A program made the position numbers and the translations under genes. The notes under the pieces are model-generated. The model had not been told where the DNA came from and searched no databases. It was given only the letters and a program-made list of their open reading frames with translations. This document shows positions 29,823-35,423 of a stretch of DNA of 35,423 bases, piece after piece. Source of the stretch: a virus; IMG/VR virus record IMGVR_UViG_3300011261_000079, positions 1-35,423 of that record; one strand, written 5' to 3'. How positions within the stretch are numbered: the stretch's first letter is position 1; each line of letters starts with the position of its first letter.

Positions 29823-30349
29823 TAGAAATCTTCTTTTAATTGTTTTAATATAATTTTCGCCTTTCGTTTGATTTCGCCTCGTGCAAATAAAAACGCAGGA
29901 TAAAAAAACGGTTTAGGTGTTAAACCTCGTTTCAATATTGCCATCAATATCGGCCATGCTGCCTTTTCATCAATTCCTTTCCGTTTGCACCATTCACGAA
30001 TCGCTTGCAAAGCACCATCTTTTTTAGGTCGTGATCTGATTTTTGTTGCAATCGATTGAAATGCAGGTGGTACTTTTACTTGAGCACCAGTTCCAAATTC
30101 AACATATCCTGAATGAGCTGCAGACGCGATGACATCAGCATCCATTTCGCCTCGTTTTTTAACATAAATTCCTTGTACCAAGGATCCTCTGTCAAATGAT
30201 TGACCTCGAGCATTTTTTTTTGCTTGTTCTGCAGTTTCAGACGATACATCGAAAACTAATTCAGCAGCTGCATCTCGACCTTTCTTGCCGAACGTTTCAT
30301 ACTTTTCGACAATTTTATCAAGGTTAACTATGTTGATATCGACTTTCAT
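29822..30349 (-). CDS. HK97 gp10-like tail/connector protein, 175 aa
   Basis: The N-terminal helix (IVNLDKIVEKYETFGKKGRD) and the region SSETAEQAKKNARGQSFDRG with GSLVQGIYVKKRGE are the pattern of HK97 gp10. A SGYVEFGTGAQVKVPPAF stretch is a family hallmark, followed by a basic C-terminus. The protein is expected at the head-tail joint. It lies between the adaptor and the completion protein. One AGGATCCT encodes G-S-L here. Confidence 0.85.
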   Translation of the reverse strand: MKVDINIVNLDKIVEKYETFGKKGRDAAAELVFDVSSETAEQAKKNARGQSFDRGSLVQGIYVKKRGEMDADVIASAAHSGYVEFGTGAQVKVPPAFQSIATKIRSRPKKDGALQAIREWCKRKGIDEKAAWPILMAILKRGLTPKPFFYPAFLFARGEIKRKAKIILKQLKEDF

Positions 30350-30352
30350 TTT

Positions 30353-30697
30353 TTATGTTGATCTTGTCGGCAATTCAGACATCGTAAATGTAATAAATTT
30401 GCCAGTGAAATTTGTGTCAATGATTCCGCCATTGATTTGATATTCTTTGTTTTTGTATTTTATGAAATTACCGACTCCAGTCAAATCCAAATCGATTCGT
30501 TTTCTCATTGTAACACGAACAGAACGTTCTGGTATTTTATCACCAAATTGATGCACGATAGATCCCGGCGATAATGTTTCAAGTTTTGCCCATGTCGTAG
30601 CAATTAATGTTTGCGTAGAAACCGACCCACCAAATCCATCCAAACTCGTGCCGTTCGAATAAATGTCTATCCTTTTTTTCAATTCCCGACTTCTCAT
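30353..30697 (-). CDS. Head-tail adaptor (SPP1 gp16 / Phage_H_T_join type), 114 aa
   Basis: It begins MRSRELKKRIDIYSNGTSLD and has the family pattern TTWAKLETLSPGSIVHQFGD, then RSVRVTMRKRIDLDLTG and NFIKYKNKEYQINGGI. It stops the capsid and mates it to the tail in SPP1-like phages. It overlaps the gp6-like gene by 4 nt. Confidence 0.85.
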   Translation of the reverse strand: MRSRELKKRIDIYSNGTSLDGFGGSVSTQTLIATTWAKLETLSPGSIVHQFGDKIPERSVRVTMRKRIDLDLTGVGNFIKYKNKEYQINGGIIDTNFTGKFITFTMSELPTRST

Positions 30698-31158
30698 ACC
30701 AAAAATCTTCTAAATTCATTAATAGTCATTTTTGACATTACAGACAAATCGTTTATCGTTTTATCCGTTTCATTTGCATAATATAATAAATCTATTATTT
30801 CCAACGCAACATTTTTCAATGAATCAGGATAATCCAATGGATCTTCATATCCAACATTCAAAATTAAATTGCCTTCAGTCCCAATATTATAATCTGTATG
30901 TAAATTCCTAACCGATGCATCAACCGATGCCGCTGGGAATATCACTGAATTAATTGGATAATCATAAATTCGTCTGCAGCCATTTCTACAAAAGTAAGTT
31001 TTTTCACGAGCAAACGCAATATGATATGTTTGATCTTCTAAATGTTTCAATGCAGTGTTTATTGCTAATGTAATCAATGCATCATCTTCAGTCAATGTGT
31101 CATCGACTCGTAAATACAATTTTGCTTCTGTTAGTGATATTACTGTTAAATATGACAT
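30694..31158 (-). CDS. Head-tail connector (HK97 gp6-like), 154 aa
   Basis: It begins MSYLTVISLTEAKLYLRVDD with DDALITLAINTALKHLEDQT, the hallmark of the gp6-like connector family. A CRNGCRRIYDYPINSVIFPA stretch follows, and a C-terminal helix EIIDLLYYANETDKTIND. It forms the ring below the portal. It lies after the iteron region at 31185-31269. Confidence 0.85.
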   Translation of the reverse strand: MSYLTVISLTEAKLYLRVDDTLTEDDALITLAINTALKHLEDQTYHIAFAREKTYFCRNGCRRIYDYPINSVIFPAASVDASVRNLHTDYNIGTEGNLILNVGYEDPLDYPDSLKNVALEIIDLLYYANETDKTINDLSVMSKMTINEFRRFLV

Positions 31159-31184
31159 TTTATAATTGTTTAAATTTCATTTTT

Positions 31185-31269
31185 CCTATAAAGTATATTT
31201 ATATACTTACTTGTTACTTTGTTTAGTTGTTGCTATCCGTTTGCTTTCCGTTTGCTTTCCGTTTGCTAT
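31185..31269. repeat. Intergenic inverted repeat plus three 11-bp iterons (candidate origin or regulator site)
   Basis: Between the connector gene (start 31158) and the 69-aa gene (stop 31319), 31191-31208 is a perfect inverted repeat AAGTATAT-TT-ATATACTT. Positions 31221-31243 match 9533-9555 over 23 bp. At 31237-31269 the unit CCGTTTGCTTT occurs three times in tandem with an exact 11-bp period (the last ends TAT). Read in the frame of the initiator gene, the minus strand gives GKQTESKRIATTKQSNK between two stops, resembling the initiator linker. It may be an origin, or the remnant of a second initiator gene. A weak inverted repeat (TGACAA/TTGTCA) lies about 20 bp further right. Confidence 0.6.
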
Positions 31270-31318
31270 GCAATCAACTTAATCAATGACAAACCTAAGC
31301 TTGTCAATGAATACCGAG

Positions 31319-31528
31319 CTATTTCTGCTTGCTATTATTGTCTTCAGTAGATTTGCCTCCTTTCTTATCAATTTTGTCGATTATTGGATTAACTTTTGTT
31401 ACAGGTTTGTCTTTTTTCACATCGCGAACCAATGATTTGTCTCGTTTGATTTTTGAGGTATATTCCATACCTTTAAACCATTTTTTTCTTTCTACGATTG
31501 AATAAAACGTTTTGATAACTATCTTCAT
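31319..31528 (-). CDS. Lysine-rich hypothetical protein, 69 aa
   Basis: I start at the ATG at 31528 (MKIVIKTFYSIVERKKWFKG); a longer frame to 31552 overlaps a possible -7 box at 31550-31557. A short beta/aromatic N-terminal part is followed by a lysine- and aspartate-rich disordered tail (KDKPVTKVNPIIDKI, GGKSTEDNNSKQK). It could be a small head-associated or DNA-binding protein. It follows the probable virion protein by 34 nt. Unknown. Confidence 0.55.
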   Translation of the reverse strand: MKIVIKTFYSIVERKKWFKGMEYTSKIKRDKSLVRDVKKDKPVTKVNPIIDKIDKKGGKSTEDNNSKQK

Positions 31529-31562
31529 AATGTATAAATTTAATTTCAACAAATATAATCAA

Positions 31563-32552
31563 TTAATCTACAACTTCAGAACCTTGCGCCAAGATTTCAA
31601 ATGTCGATAAACTGGTTAGGTCATCTTGAATGACGATTTGCAGATCTTCGTTTGATTTCAATCGAATGACAGACCCAAATTTACCTTGTGATGCGAAAGT
31701 GATTCTTCCATGAGCACCGTCTTGCGCATTTCCTAATGCTGCTTCAATTTCGAAATCGTACATTAATTGCTTTAAATTTGCGTTTGTTTTGCAATTAAAA
31801 ACGTTTCTATTTGCATCGTCAGTATATCCTCGTCTTCGCAATACAATTCCATTTGTGATACCTCCAACGATGTCACCAAATTTAGATAAATCAAGTGAAT
31901 TGTTGCATAAAAATTTAACCATTAATCTTGTAATATCAACCGACAATGGAACATCTTCAACCGTTGGATTTCTGATACCAAATATTTGTGGAGTTACAGA
32001 TCCATCGACATTCAATGCAAATGATCCAGTCGATACGAAAGAACCTGCAGGAAAAGGAAAATCTAGCGGAGTATCCAATGATATTACATTTCCTAATTTT
32101 GATAATGATTTAGCGAAAAAAACACGATTATCGTCTGGGCTATAAATCGTCACCAGTTCGCCTGAATTGAAATTGCTTGCATCAACTATTGTAATCGTGT
32201 AATCGTCAAGTAAACTCGATACTGACAGTATAGTTTCGTCAATTAATCGCGTAAATGGAACAACGAATAGTGGAGAAGTAGGATCCTGAAGCACTACATC
32301 AACCAATTGTTTGTTTAATTTCGATAAATATATTTCAACATCTTCCAATGTTCCAATTTGTTCGCCTTCTTCATTTAAACATTCAGCAATTGTAAATTTC
32401 CATTCGCGTGGATGATTTGGTGCAGTTTCCTTGATGTAAACTAAACCTGCTTGAATGTACCAGTCAAATGAATCAAAATACTCACGGTAATCGATTCCTT
32501 CAATGTCTAAAAATATTTGATTTTCTACTCTATAAATTTTTGTATTTGCCAT
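31563..32552 (-). CDS. Probable virion structural protein, 329 aa
   Basis: I start at the ATG at 32552 (MANTKIYRVENQIFLDIEGI). An upstream frame to 32600 runs into the terminator hairpin and is not a sensible start. The protein is beta-rich (TITIVDASNFNSGELVTIYS, SFALNVDGSVTPQIFGIRN) and has no enzyme motif. Its position directly behind the major capsid protein and the terminator suggests capsid decoration, a head fibre or a neck protein. The family is not recognised. Confidence 0.6.
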   Translation of the reverse strand: MANTKIYRVENQIFLDIEGIDYREYFDSFDWYIQAGLVYIKETAPNHPREWKFTIAECLNEEGEQIGTLEDVEIYLSKLNKQLVDVVLQDPTSPLFVVPFTRLIDETILSVSSLLDDYTITIVDASNFNSGELVTIYSPDDNRVFFAKSLSKLGNVISLDTPLDFPFPAGSFVSTGSFALNVDGSVTPQIFGIRNPTVEDVPLSVDITRLMVKFLCNNSLDLSKFGDIVGGITNGIVLRRRGYTDDANRNVFNCKTNANLKQLMYDFEIEAALGNAQDGAHGRITFASQGKFGSVIRLKSNEDLQIVIQDDLTSLSTFEILAQGSEVVD

Positions 32553-32598
32553 CGTTTTCGGGGTGTTAAGATGAATTAATATTTGTTTAATTAAATGC

Positions 32599-32631
32599 AA
32601 AAAGGATCCAACGATATGCTGGATCCTTTTT
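32599..32631. terminator. Bidirectional hairpin terminator built from two GGATCC copies
   Basis: AAAAAGGATCCA (32599-32610), a 9-nt loop and TGGATCCTTTTT (32620-32631) give a perfect 12-bp stem flanked by A and T runs, so it can work on both strands. It lies 28 nt after the major capsid stop on the minus strand. Each arm is a copy of the genome's over-represented AGGATCC motif, as in terminators formed by inverted DNA-uptake sequences in Neisseria and Haemophilus; that analogy is only formal. Confidence 0.85.
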
Positions 32632-32658
32632 TATAATATTTTATGATTTTTCTACTGC

Positions 32659-33834
32659 TTATATTGCAGTAAAGTCACCATAAATCAATGCATCAGGTCT
32701 TTCGATTGCCAATGCAACTTGAGCTTCAACTCTTGCAGTGATGTTGTTCTTTCTGAAGTTATCAGAATCTTCGTTTGAAAATTCAAGTGATAAACCTTCA
32801 GTTACAACTTTTTTCACGTATGTAAAGTCTCCAACAATGTATTTGTCAGCTGGTACCCAATTCGCCTTGTAAACAGGTATTCCGTTTATAGCCAATTGAC
32901 CGTTAATCAATGTAACAACTCCCGGCAATCCGTATCCAGCACCAGTAGATTTTTCAGTTACCAAAATATCCCAGTAATCAGCAGGCGTCATAACAACTCC
33001 AGTTGATGCATAATCTAAACCTTCAAGGGTTGCGATTTCAGCAATCAACATTTCGATCTTGTTTTGTCCAGTGATTATTTGAGTTGATGCAGTAACACCA
33101 GCAGCAATAACCGCTTCGAATGCATCGTTTTCAGCTTTCCAATAGTCACGTCTTAATGCAACAGGAAGGAATGATTCAAGGAAAGGAAGATTGTTCTTCA
33201 TTTTCTTAGAATACACGGCAAAACCAGCAATGAAATCAGTATTGACATCAATCATGGCCAAATCATAATCGATTTGAGATTTTGCAGAACCTTCAGTTTG
33301 TGCAGAAATTGAACCTTCAGACGCAGTTTCACGCGGGAAAGTATATGTACCTCCTGAAATGGTAATTGATTGAACTAAATCTGCAACATTCACTAATTGA
33401 GAAGGAACCATTGCAACAGTGTTCGAATAATCACGAGGTTGATCTCCAGTCAATGAAGCACCAAGCGTCATGTCACCAACAACTTTCAATTCGACTGCAT
33501 TTCCTTTTTTCACTGAACCTAATTTTTCAAGGTTTTCAGCGATTGCAGTTTTTACATTATCAACAAATCCAGCTTTCTTCACTTCGTTTGTTTTCACGGC
33601 CTTCATTTTGACGTCTAATGCATCAGCATGGTCTTGCACTTTTTTGATTTCGGCAGTCAATTCATCATTCAATGTTTTGATCTCACCAGCGATAACTTCA
33701 TTCGCCTTTGTTTCTGTCAGGAAGTCGCCATACTTTGCTTCAAGCGTTTCCAATTCTGCCTTGATTTGAACTGCAGTCTTGTTTTCAAGATTTGCTTTCA
33801 TCGCCTCAAGAGCGTTTTTTAATTCTTGGTCCAT
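32659..33834 (-). CDS. Major capsid protein (HK97 fold), 391 aa
   Basis: The N-terminal ~95 residues are a charged coiled coil (MDQELKNALEAMKANLENKT, then AVQIKAELETLEAKYGDFL), a scaffold (delta) region that the upstream protease would remove. The mature part begins around residue 110. It has TYTFPRETASEGSISAQTEG, the E-loop/P-domain style stretch with a VNTDFIAGFAVYSKKM segment, and late VVMTPADYWDILVTEKSTGA and GIPVYKANWVPADKYIVGDF, all typical of HK97-type capsids. Length is normal. It starts 5 nt after the protease stop and ends at a strong terminator, consistent with very high expression. Confidence 0.9.
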   Translation of the reverse strand: MDQELKNALEAMKANLENKTAVQIKAELETLEAKYGDFLTETKANEVIAGEIKTLNDELTAEIKKVQDHADALDVKMKAVKTNEVKKAGFVDNVKTAIAENLEKLGSVKKGNAVELKVVGDMTLGASLTGDQPRDYSNTVAMVPSQLVNVADLVQSITISGGTYTFPRETASEGSISAQTEGSAKSQIDYDLAMIDVNTDFIAGFAVYSKKMKNNLPFLESFLPVALRRDYWKAENDAFEAVIAAGVTASTQIITGQNKIEMLIAEIATLEGLDYASTGVVMTPADYWDILVTEKSTGAGYGLPGVVTLINGQLAINGIPVYKANWVPADKYIVGDFTYVKKVVTEGLSLEFSNEDSDNFRKNNITARVEAQVALAIERPDALIYGDFTAI

Positions 33835-33838
33835 TTTT

Positions 33839-34522
33839 TTAAATGTTTAATGTTTTTGTAAATTCGTTTATTAACTTTATATCGGCTCGTTTATGAATGT
33901 CGTTAGACGGTTCAATGAGTGATTCTTTTTTGCCTAAAATATATGCATCTGATTGCAATTGTTTTAACGCAACTTCCAACAACGAAAATGTTTCATCAGT
34001 GAATGTTCCGTTTTTAATTGCCTTAATCAATTTCTTTGCATGGTCATTTATTTCTTTCATCGATGTTTTGAATCCAGTGAATGGAGTTTGAGAATTTGCT
34101 CCCAATGTTACATTCGAACCTTCAAATAGTTTGATTTCCTGTAATATCCTTACATCTCCTTCGTTTACTGCCTTAATCGTTTGATAACCTATTGAATGTT
34201 CATTTACGATGCCAGCTGCATACAATTTGATGAGGTCAGATGAATATGTCGTATCAATCAATGGTGTCGATTCGAATTTCAAACCTTTACCATCTTCAAT
34301 CAATTGATTAAATTTTCCGTGGGGTTGAGCCCAATTATGCTGATTCAAAAAGAATATGTCGTTCTTTCGTTCATGCAATGTTTTGGCAAATGCACCTTTA
34401 GGAATTGAATCTCCATGATGATCTTTGTTATCAAAATTAGATAAGTAACCAGTGACGATTCTTTTCTTTTCATCGATATCTTCGATTTGTCCTGTAATTG
34501 ATTTGTATTCTAATATTTTCAT
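33839..34522 (-). CDS. Prohead protease (U35/HK97 gp4 family), 227 aa
   Basis: The family pattern is clear: VTGYLSNFDNKDHHGDSIPKG (here at residues 24-43, quoted in part as GYLSNFDNKDHHGDSIP), FFLNQHNWAQPHGKF with the catalytic His of the Ser/His pair, and GIVNEHSIGYQTIKAVN with the Ser. The C-terminal helical part (EINDHAKKLIKAIKNGTFTD) may target scaffold. It matures the capsid protein encoded next. A TATATTTG box lies only 5 nt before the start codon, so a leaderless transcript is possible. Confidence 0.9.
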   Translation of the reverse strand: MKILEYKSITGQIEDIDEKKRIVTGYLSNFDNKDHHGDSIPKGAFAKTLHERKNDIFFLNQHNWAQPHGKFNQLIEDGKGLKFESTPLIDTTYSSDLIKLYAAGIVNEHSIGYQTIKAVNEGDVRILQEIKLFEGSNVTLGANSQTPFTGFKTSMKEINDHAKKLIKAIKNGTFTDETFSLLEVALKQLQSDAYILGKKESLIEPSNDIHKRADIKLINEFTKTLNI

Positions 34523-34547
34523 GTTTACAAATATAAATTAATTTTCT

Positions 34548-35348
34548 TTACAATCTTACTAATCTTCCATTTTTATCTCTTCTCGGTACCATGATGACAG
34601 AACAACGACAATTTATGATGTTGCCAGCTTCGCCTTCAGGATCTCCCGGATATTGCAATGAATCAAATCCATTATTAAATACAAATGGTTCATGACGTGC
34701 AACCTTTTTTCCATCCATTTCGCGGTGGTCATATCGATCTCCTTTTGCATGAGTTCGAACTCGATTATCATGAGCCGATAACCATTCTTTATCCAATACA
34801 AATCCAAATTGATCTGCAGATTTCATGCCTCCGAAATTCATTGCCGCAGTTGTTTCTGTTCTTGCAACTCGAGCCGATTGCCATCGATAATAATTTGGAT
34901 CATCAACAATGTCAGATACGATTTGCGTTAGTTCATCAATCGGCATATTCGAATCGAATCGTTTTGTAATTGCGTTTGCTAAATCATTGATGAATGAATT
35001 ACGAATCATTGTGACTCGCCTCAGTCCTTTGTTGTGAATGTAGTTTATTATCAATTGTCGAAATATGATTTCAAATGCATTGATGTCGAATAGTTTTATT
35101 TCTTTGTCGATGTCTTTTCCGACTTGTGTGCCGTGACTGAATCCTACATGAAAATAAATATCGATATACGCCTGAATCAATTCTGATACATTTGCATTCT
35201 TTTCGATTTGACCTGCAATTTGTAACCGTGGATCTATATTCGTACGTCTTGCCCATGTTTGAAATACTTTGAGCAATCGTTTTGTTGCATATTTCTCATA
35301 TCTATCATGAGCACGCAAATAGTGACGACTATAAGTCGATCTATTCAT
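34548..35348 (-). CDS. Head morphogenesis protein (MuF / SPP1 gp7-like), 266 aa
   Basis: This is the complete copy of the gene started at 1-152 on the left edge. The N-terminal half is helical (ATKRLLKVFQTWARRTNID). The C-terminal half contains the MuF hallmark: RVARTETTAAMNFGGMKSAD, then DKEWLSAHDNRVRTHAKGDR (His/Asp pairs) and late NNGFDSLQYPGDPEGEAGNI with INCRCSVIMVPR. It links portal to capsid assembly or is injected early. It lies between portal and prohead protease, the usual position. Confidence 0.9.
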   Translation of the reverse strand: MNRSTYSRHYLRAHDRYEKYATKRLLKVFQTWARRTNIDPRLQIAGQIEKNANVSELIQAYIDIYFHVGFSHGTQVGKDIDKEIKLFDINAFEIIFRQLIINYIHNKGLRRVTMIRNSFINDLANAITKRFDSNMPIDELTQIVSDIVDDPNYYRWQSARVARTETTAAMNFGGMKSADQFGFVLDKEWLSAHDNRVRTHAKGDRYDHREMDGKKVARHEPFVFNNGFDSLQYPGDPEGEAGNIINCRCSVIMVPRRDKNGRLVRL

Positions 35349-35423
35349 TTATGTCGAATCCTGTTTTGATTGTTTCTTCTATCGGTAATGCATTTTAATT
35401 CACTTTGTTAATTTCCATATTTT
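35197..35423. repeat. Terminal redundancy, right copy (matches 1-227)
   Basis: This end repeats the left 227 bases with about 17 substitutions, mostly concentrated in the final 40 bases. The mismatches break the portal reading frame here, so the extreme end is probably low-quality sequence. Trim one copy to close the genome. Confidence 0.85.
35341..35423 (-). pseudogene. Portal C-terminus, truncated copy with internal stop
   Basis: This is the 3' end of the portal gene read into the right edge, overlapping the head morphogenesis start as at the left end. In the left copy the codons read V-N-D-N-A-L-P-L; here the D codon is TAA, giving a stop, and other changes cluster near the edge. Most likely a sequencing or assembly error in an end overlap, not a real second portal. 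Confidence 0.7.

Larger units (their letters stand above)
1245..32626. repeat. Dispersed palindrome AGGATCCT (13 exact; 20 GGATCC cores)
   Basis: GGATCC cores start at 1246, 2396, 5178, 6900, 8120, 8416, 10049, 11809, 13345, 16455, 17059, 19065, 19692, 23517, 25301, 27827, 30182, 32281, 32604 and 32621. Thirteen of them are the full octamer AGGATCCT. In genes the core is read as GGA-TCC (Gly-Ser), as GAT-CC (Asp-Pro) and as ATC in the third frame, so no single amino-acid pair explains it. The listed span contains the motif; it is not one continuous element. Confidence 0.75.

Noticed and set aside
31287-31308. Inverted repeat TGACAA/TTGTCA as terminator
   Set aside because: The stem is only 6 bp with an 8-nt loop and no T-run; noted only as part of the iteron region.
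31563-32600. Longer start for the virion protein at 32600
   Set aside because: It would place the start codon in the terminator stem and add an unconvincing 16-residue leader; the ATG at 32552 begins MANTKIY with a normal context.
1751-34822. CTGCAG is also very frequent (about 30 by eye)
   Set aside because: Most copies are read as xCT-GCA-Gxx, i.e. an alanine GCA codon after a common xCT codon, so codon preference explains most of them, unlike GGATCC, which is spread over all three frames.
1-35423. Open frames on the plus strand
   Set aside because: All plus-strand frames of 60-130 codons lie opposite convincing minus-strand genes, are low-complexity or histidine/leucine-rich shadows, and have no suitable neighbours or leaders.
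1-35423. Temperate lifestyle
   Set aside because: No integrase, excisionase, CI-like repressor or divergent promoter region was found; winged-helix proteins near 5 kb are too weak as evidence.

Overview
This window is essentially one complete genome of a tailed phage with siphovirus gene order, about 35.2 kb long. It probably infects a member of the Bacteroidota, most likely a Flavobacteriia-type bacterium. The evidence for the host is: low G+C (roughly one third by eye); no clear Shine-Dalgarno sites, with A-rich leaders instead; intergenic promoters of the form TTTG-N18-TATATTTG, matching the Bacteroidota -33/-7 consensus (TTTG / TAnnTTTG); and signal peptides ending in 'AQ'. Every gene I can support is on the minus strand, so the map reads from high to low coordinates. 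Bases 1-227 match 35197-35423 at roughly 92% by eye, so the contig closes on itself, giving a unit of about 35,196 bp.

Read in transcription order across the contig joint, the modules are as follows. Packaging and head: small terminase (3302-2874), large terminase (2899-1565), portal (1539-145), then across the joint a MuF-like head morphogenesis protein (35348-34548), prohead protease, HK97-fold major capsid protein, a hairpin terminator made from two GGATCC copies (32599-32631), and a probable virion protein (32552-31563). Connector and tail: gp6-like connector, head-tail adaptor, gp10-like and DUF3168-like completion proteins, major tail protein, a tail chaperone pair joined by a -1 frameshift on A10, tape measure, a 629-aa tail-tip protein, a second tail-tube paralogue with a tandemly duplicated C-terminal module, and a 1005-aa fibre. 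The fibre and the next two proteins all carry apparent export signals. Lysis: a run of small membrane proteins, a Cys/His amidase-type endolysin and a spanin-like coiled coil, followed by a calcineurin-like phosphoesterase and a terminator.

The early region (15361 down to about 3300) starts at a strong Bacteroidota promoter. It encodes an ERF single-strand annealing protein, an HNH nuclease, a DnaA-domain-IV-like protein, an ABC ATPase-GNAT fusion, a winged-helix replication initiator, a possible helicase loader, a RecA-fold replication ATPase and many tiny hypothetical proteins. Near-identical copies of the same promoter restart transcription at about 12.76 and 7.78 kb, with a weaker one at 6.85 kb. 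I see no integrase, CI-type repressor, tRNA or CRISPR.

The most unusual features are: (1) heavy over-representation of the palindrome AGGATCCT (13 exact copies, and 20 of the GGATCC core, used in all three reading frames), while EcoRI sites (GAATTC) seem to be absent; (2) a duplicated element made of an 8-2-8 inverted repeat plus a 23-bp identity, one copy inside the initiator gene and one beside 11-bp iterons, which is a candidate origin; (3) the ABC-GNAT fusion; (4) the second tail-tube protein with its duplicated module; (5) export signals on three consecutive proteins at the fibre end of the tail module; and (6) a structured RNA/terminator at 4627-4714. All counts were made by eye.
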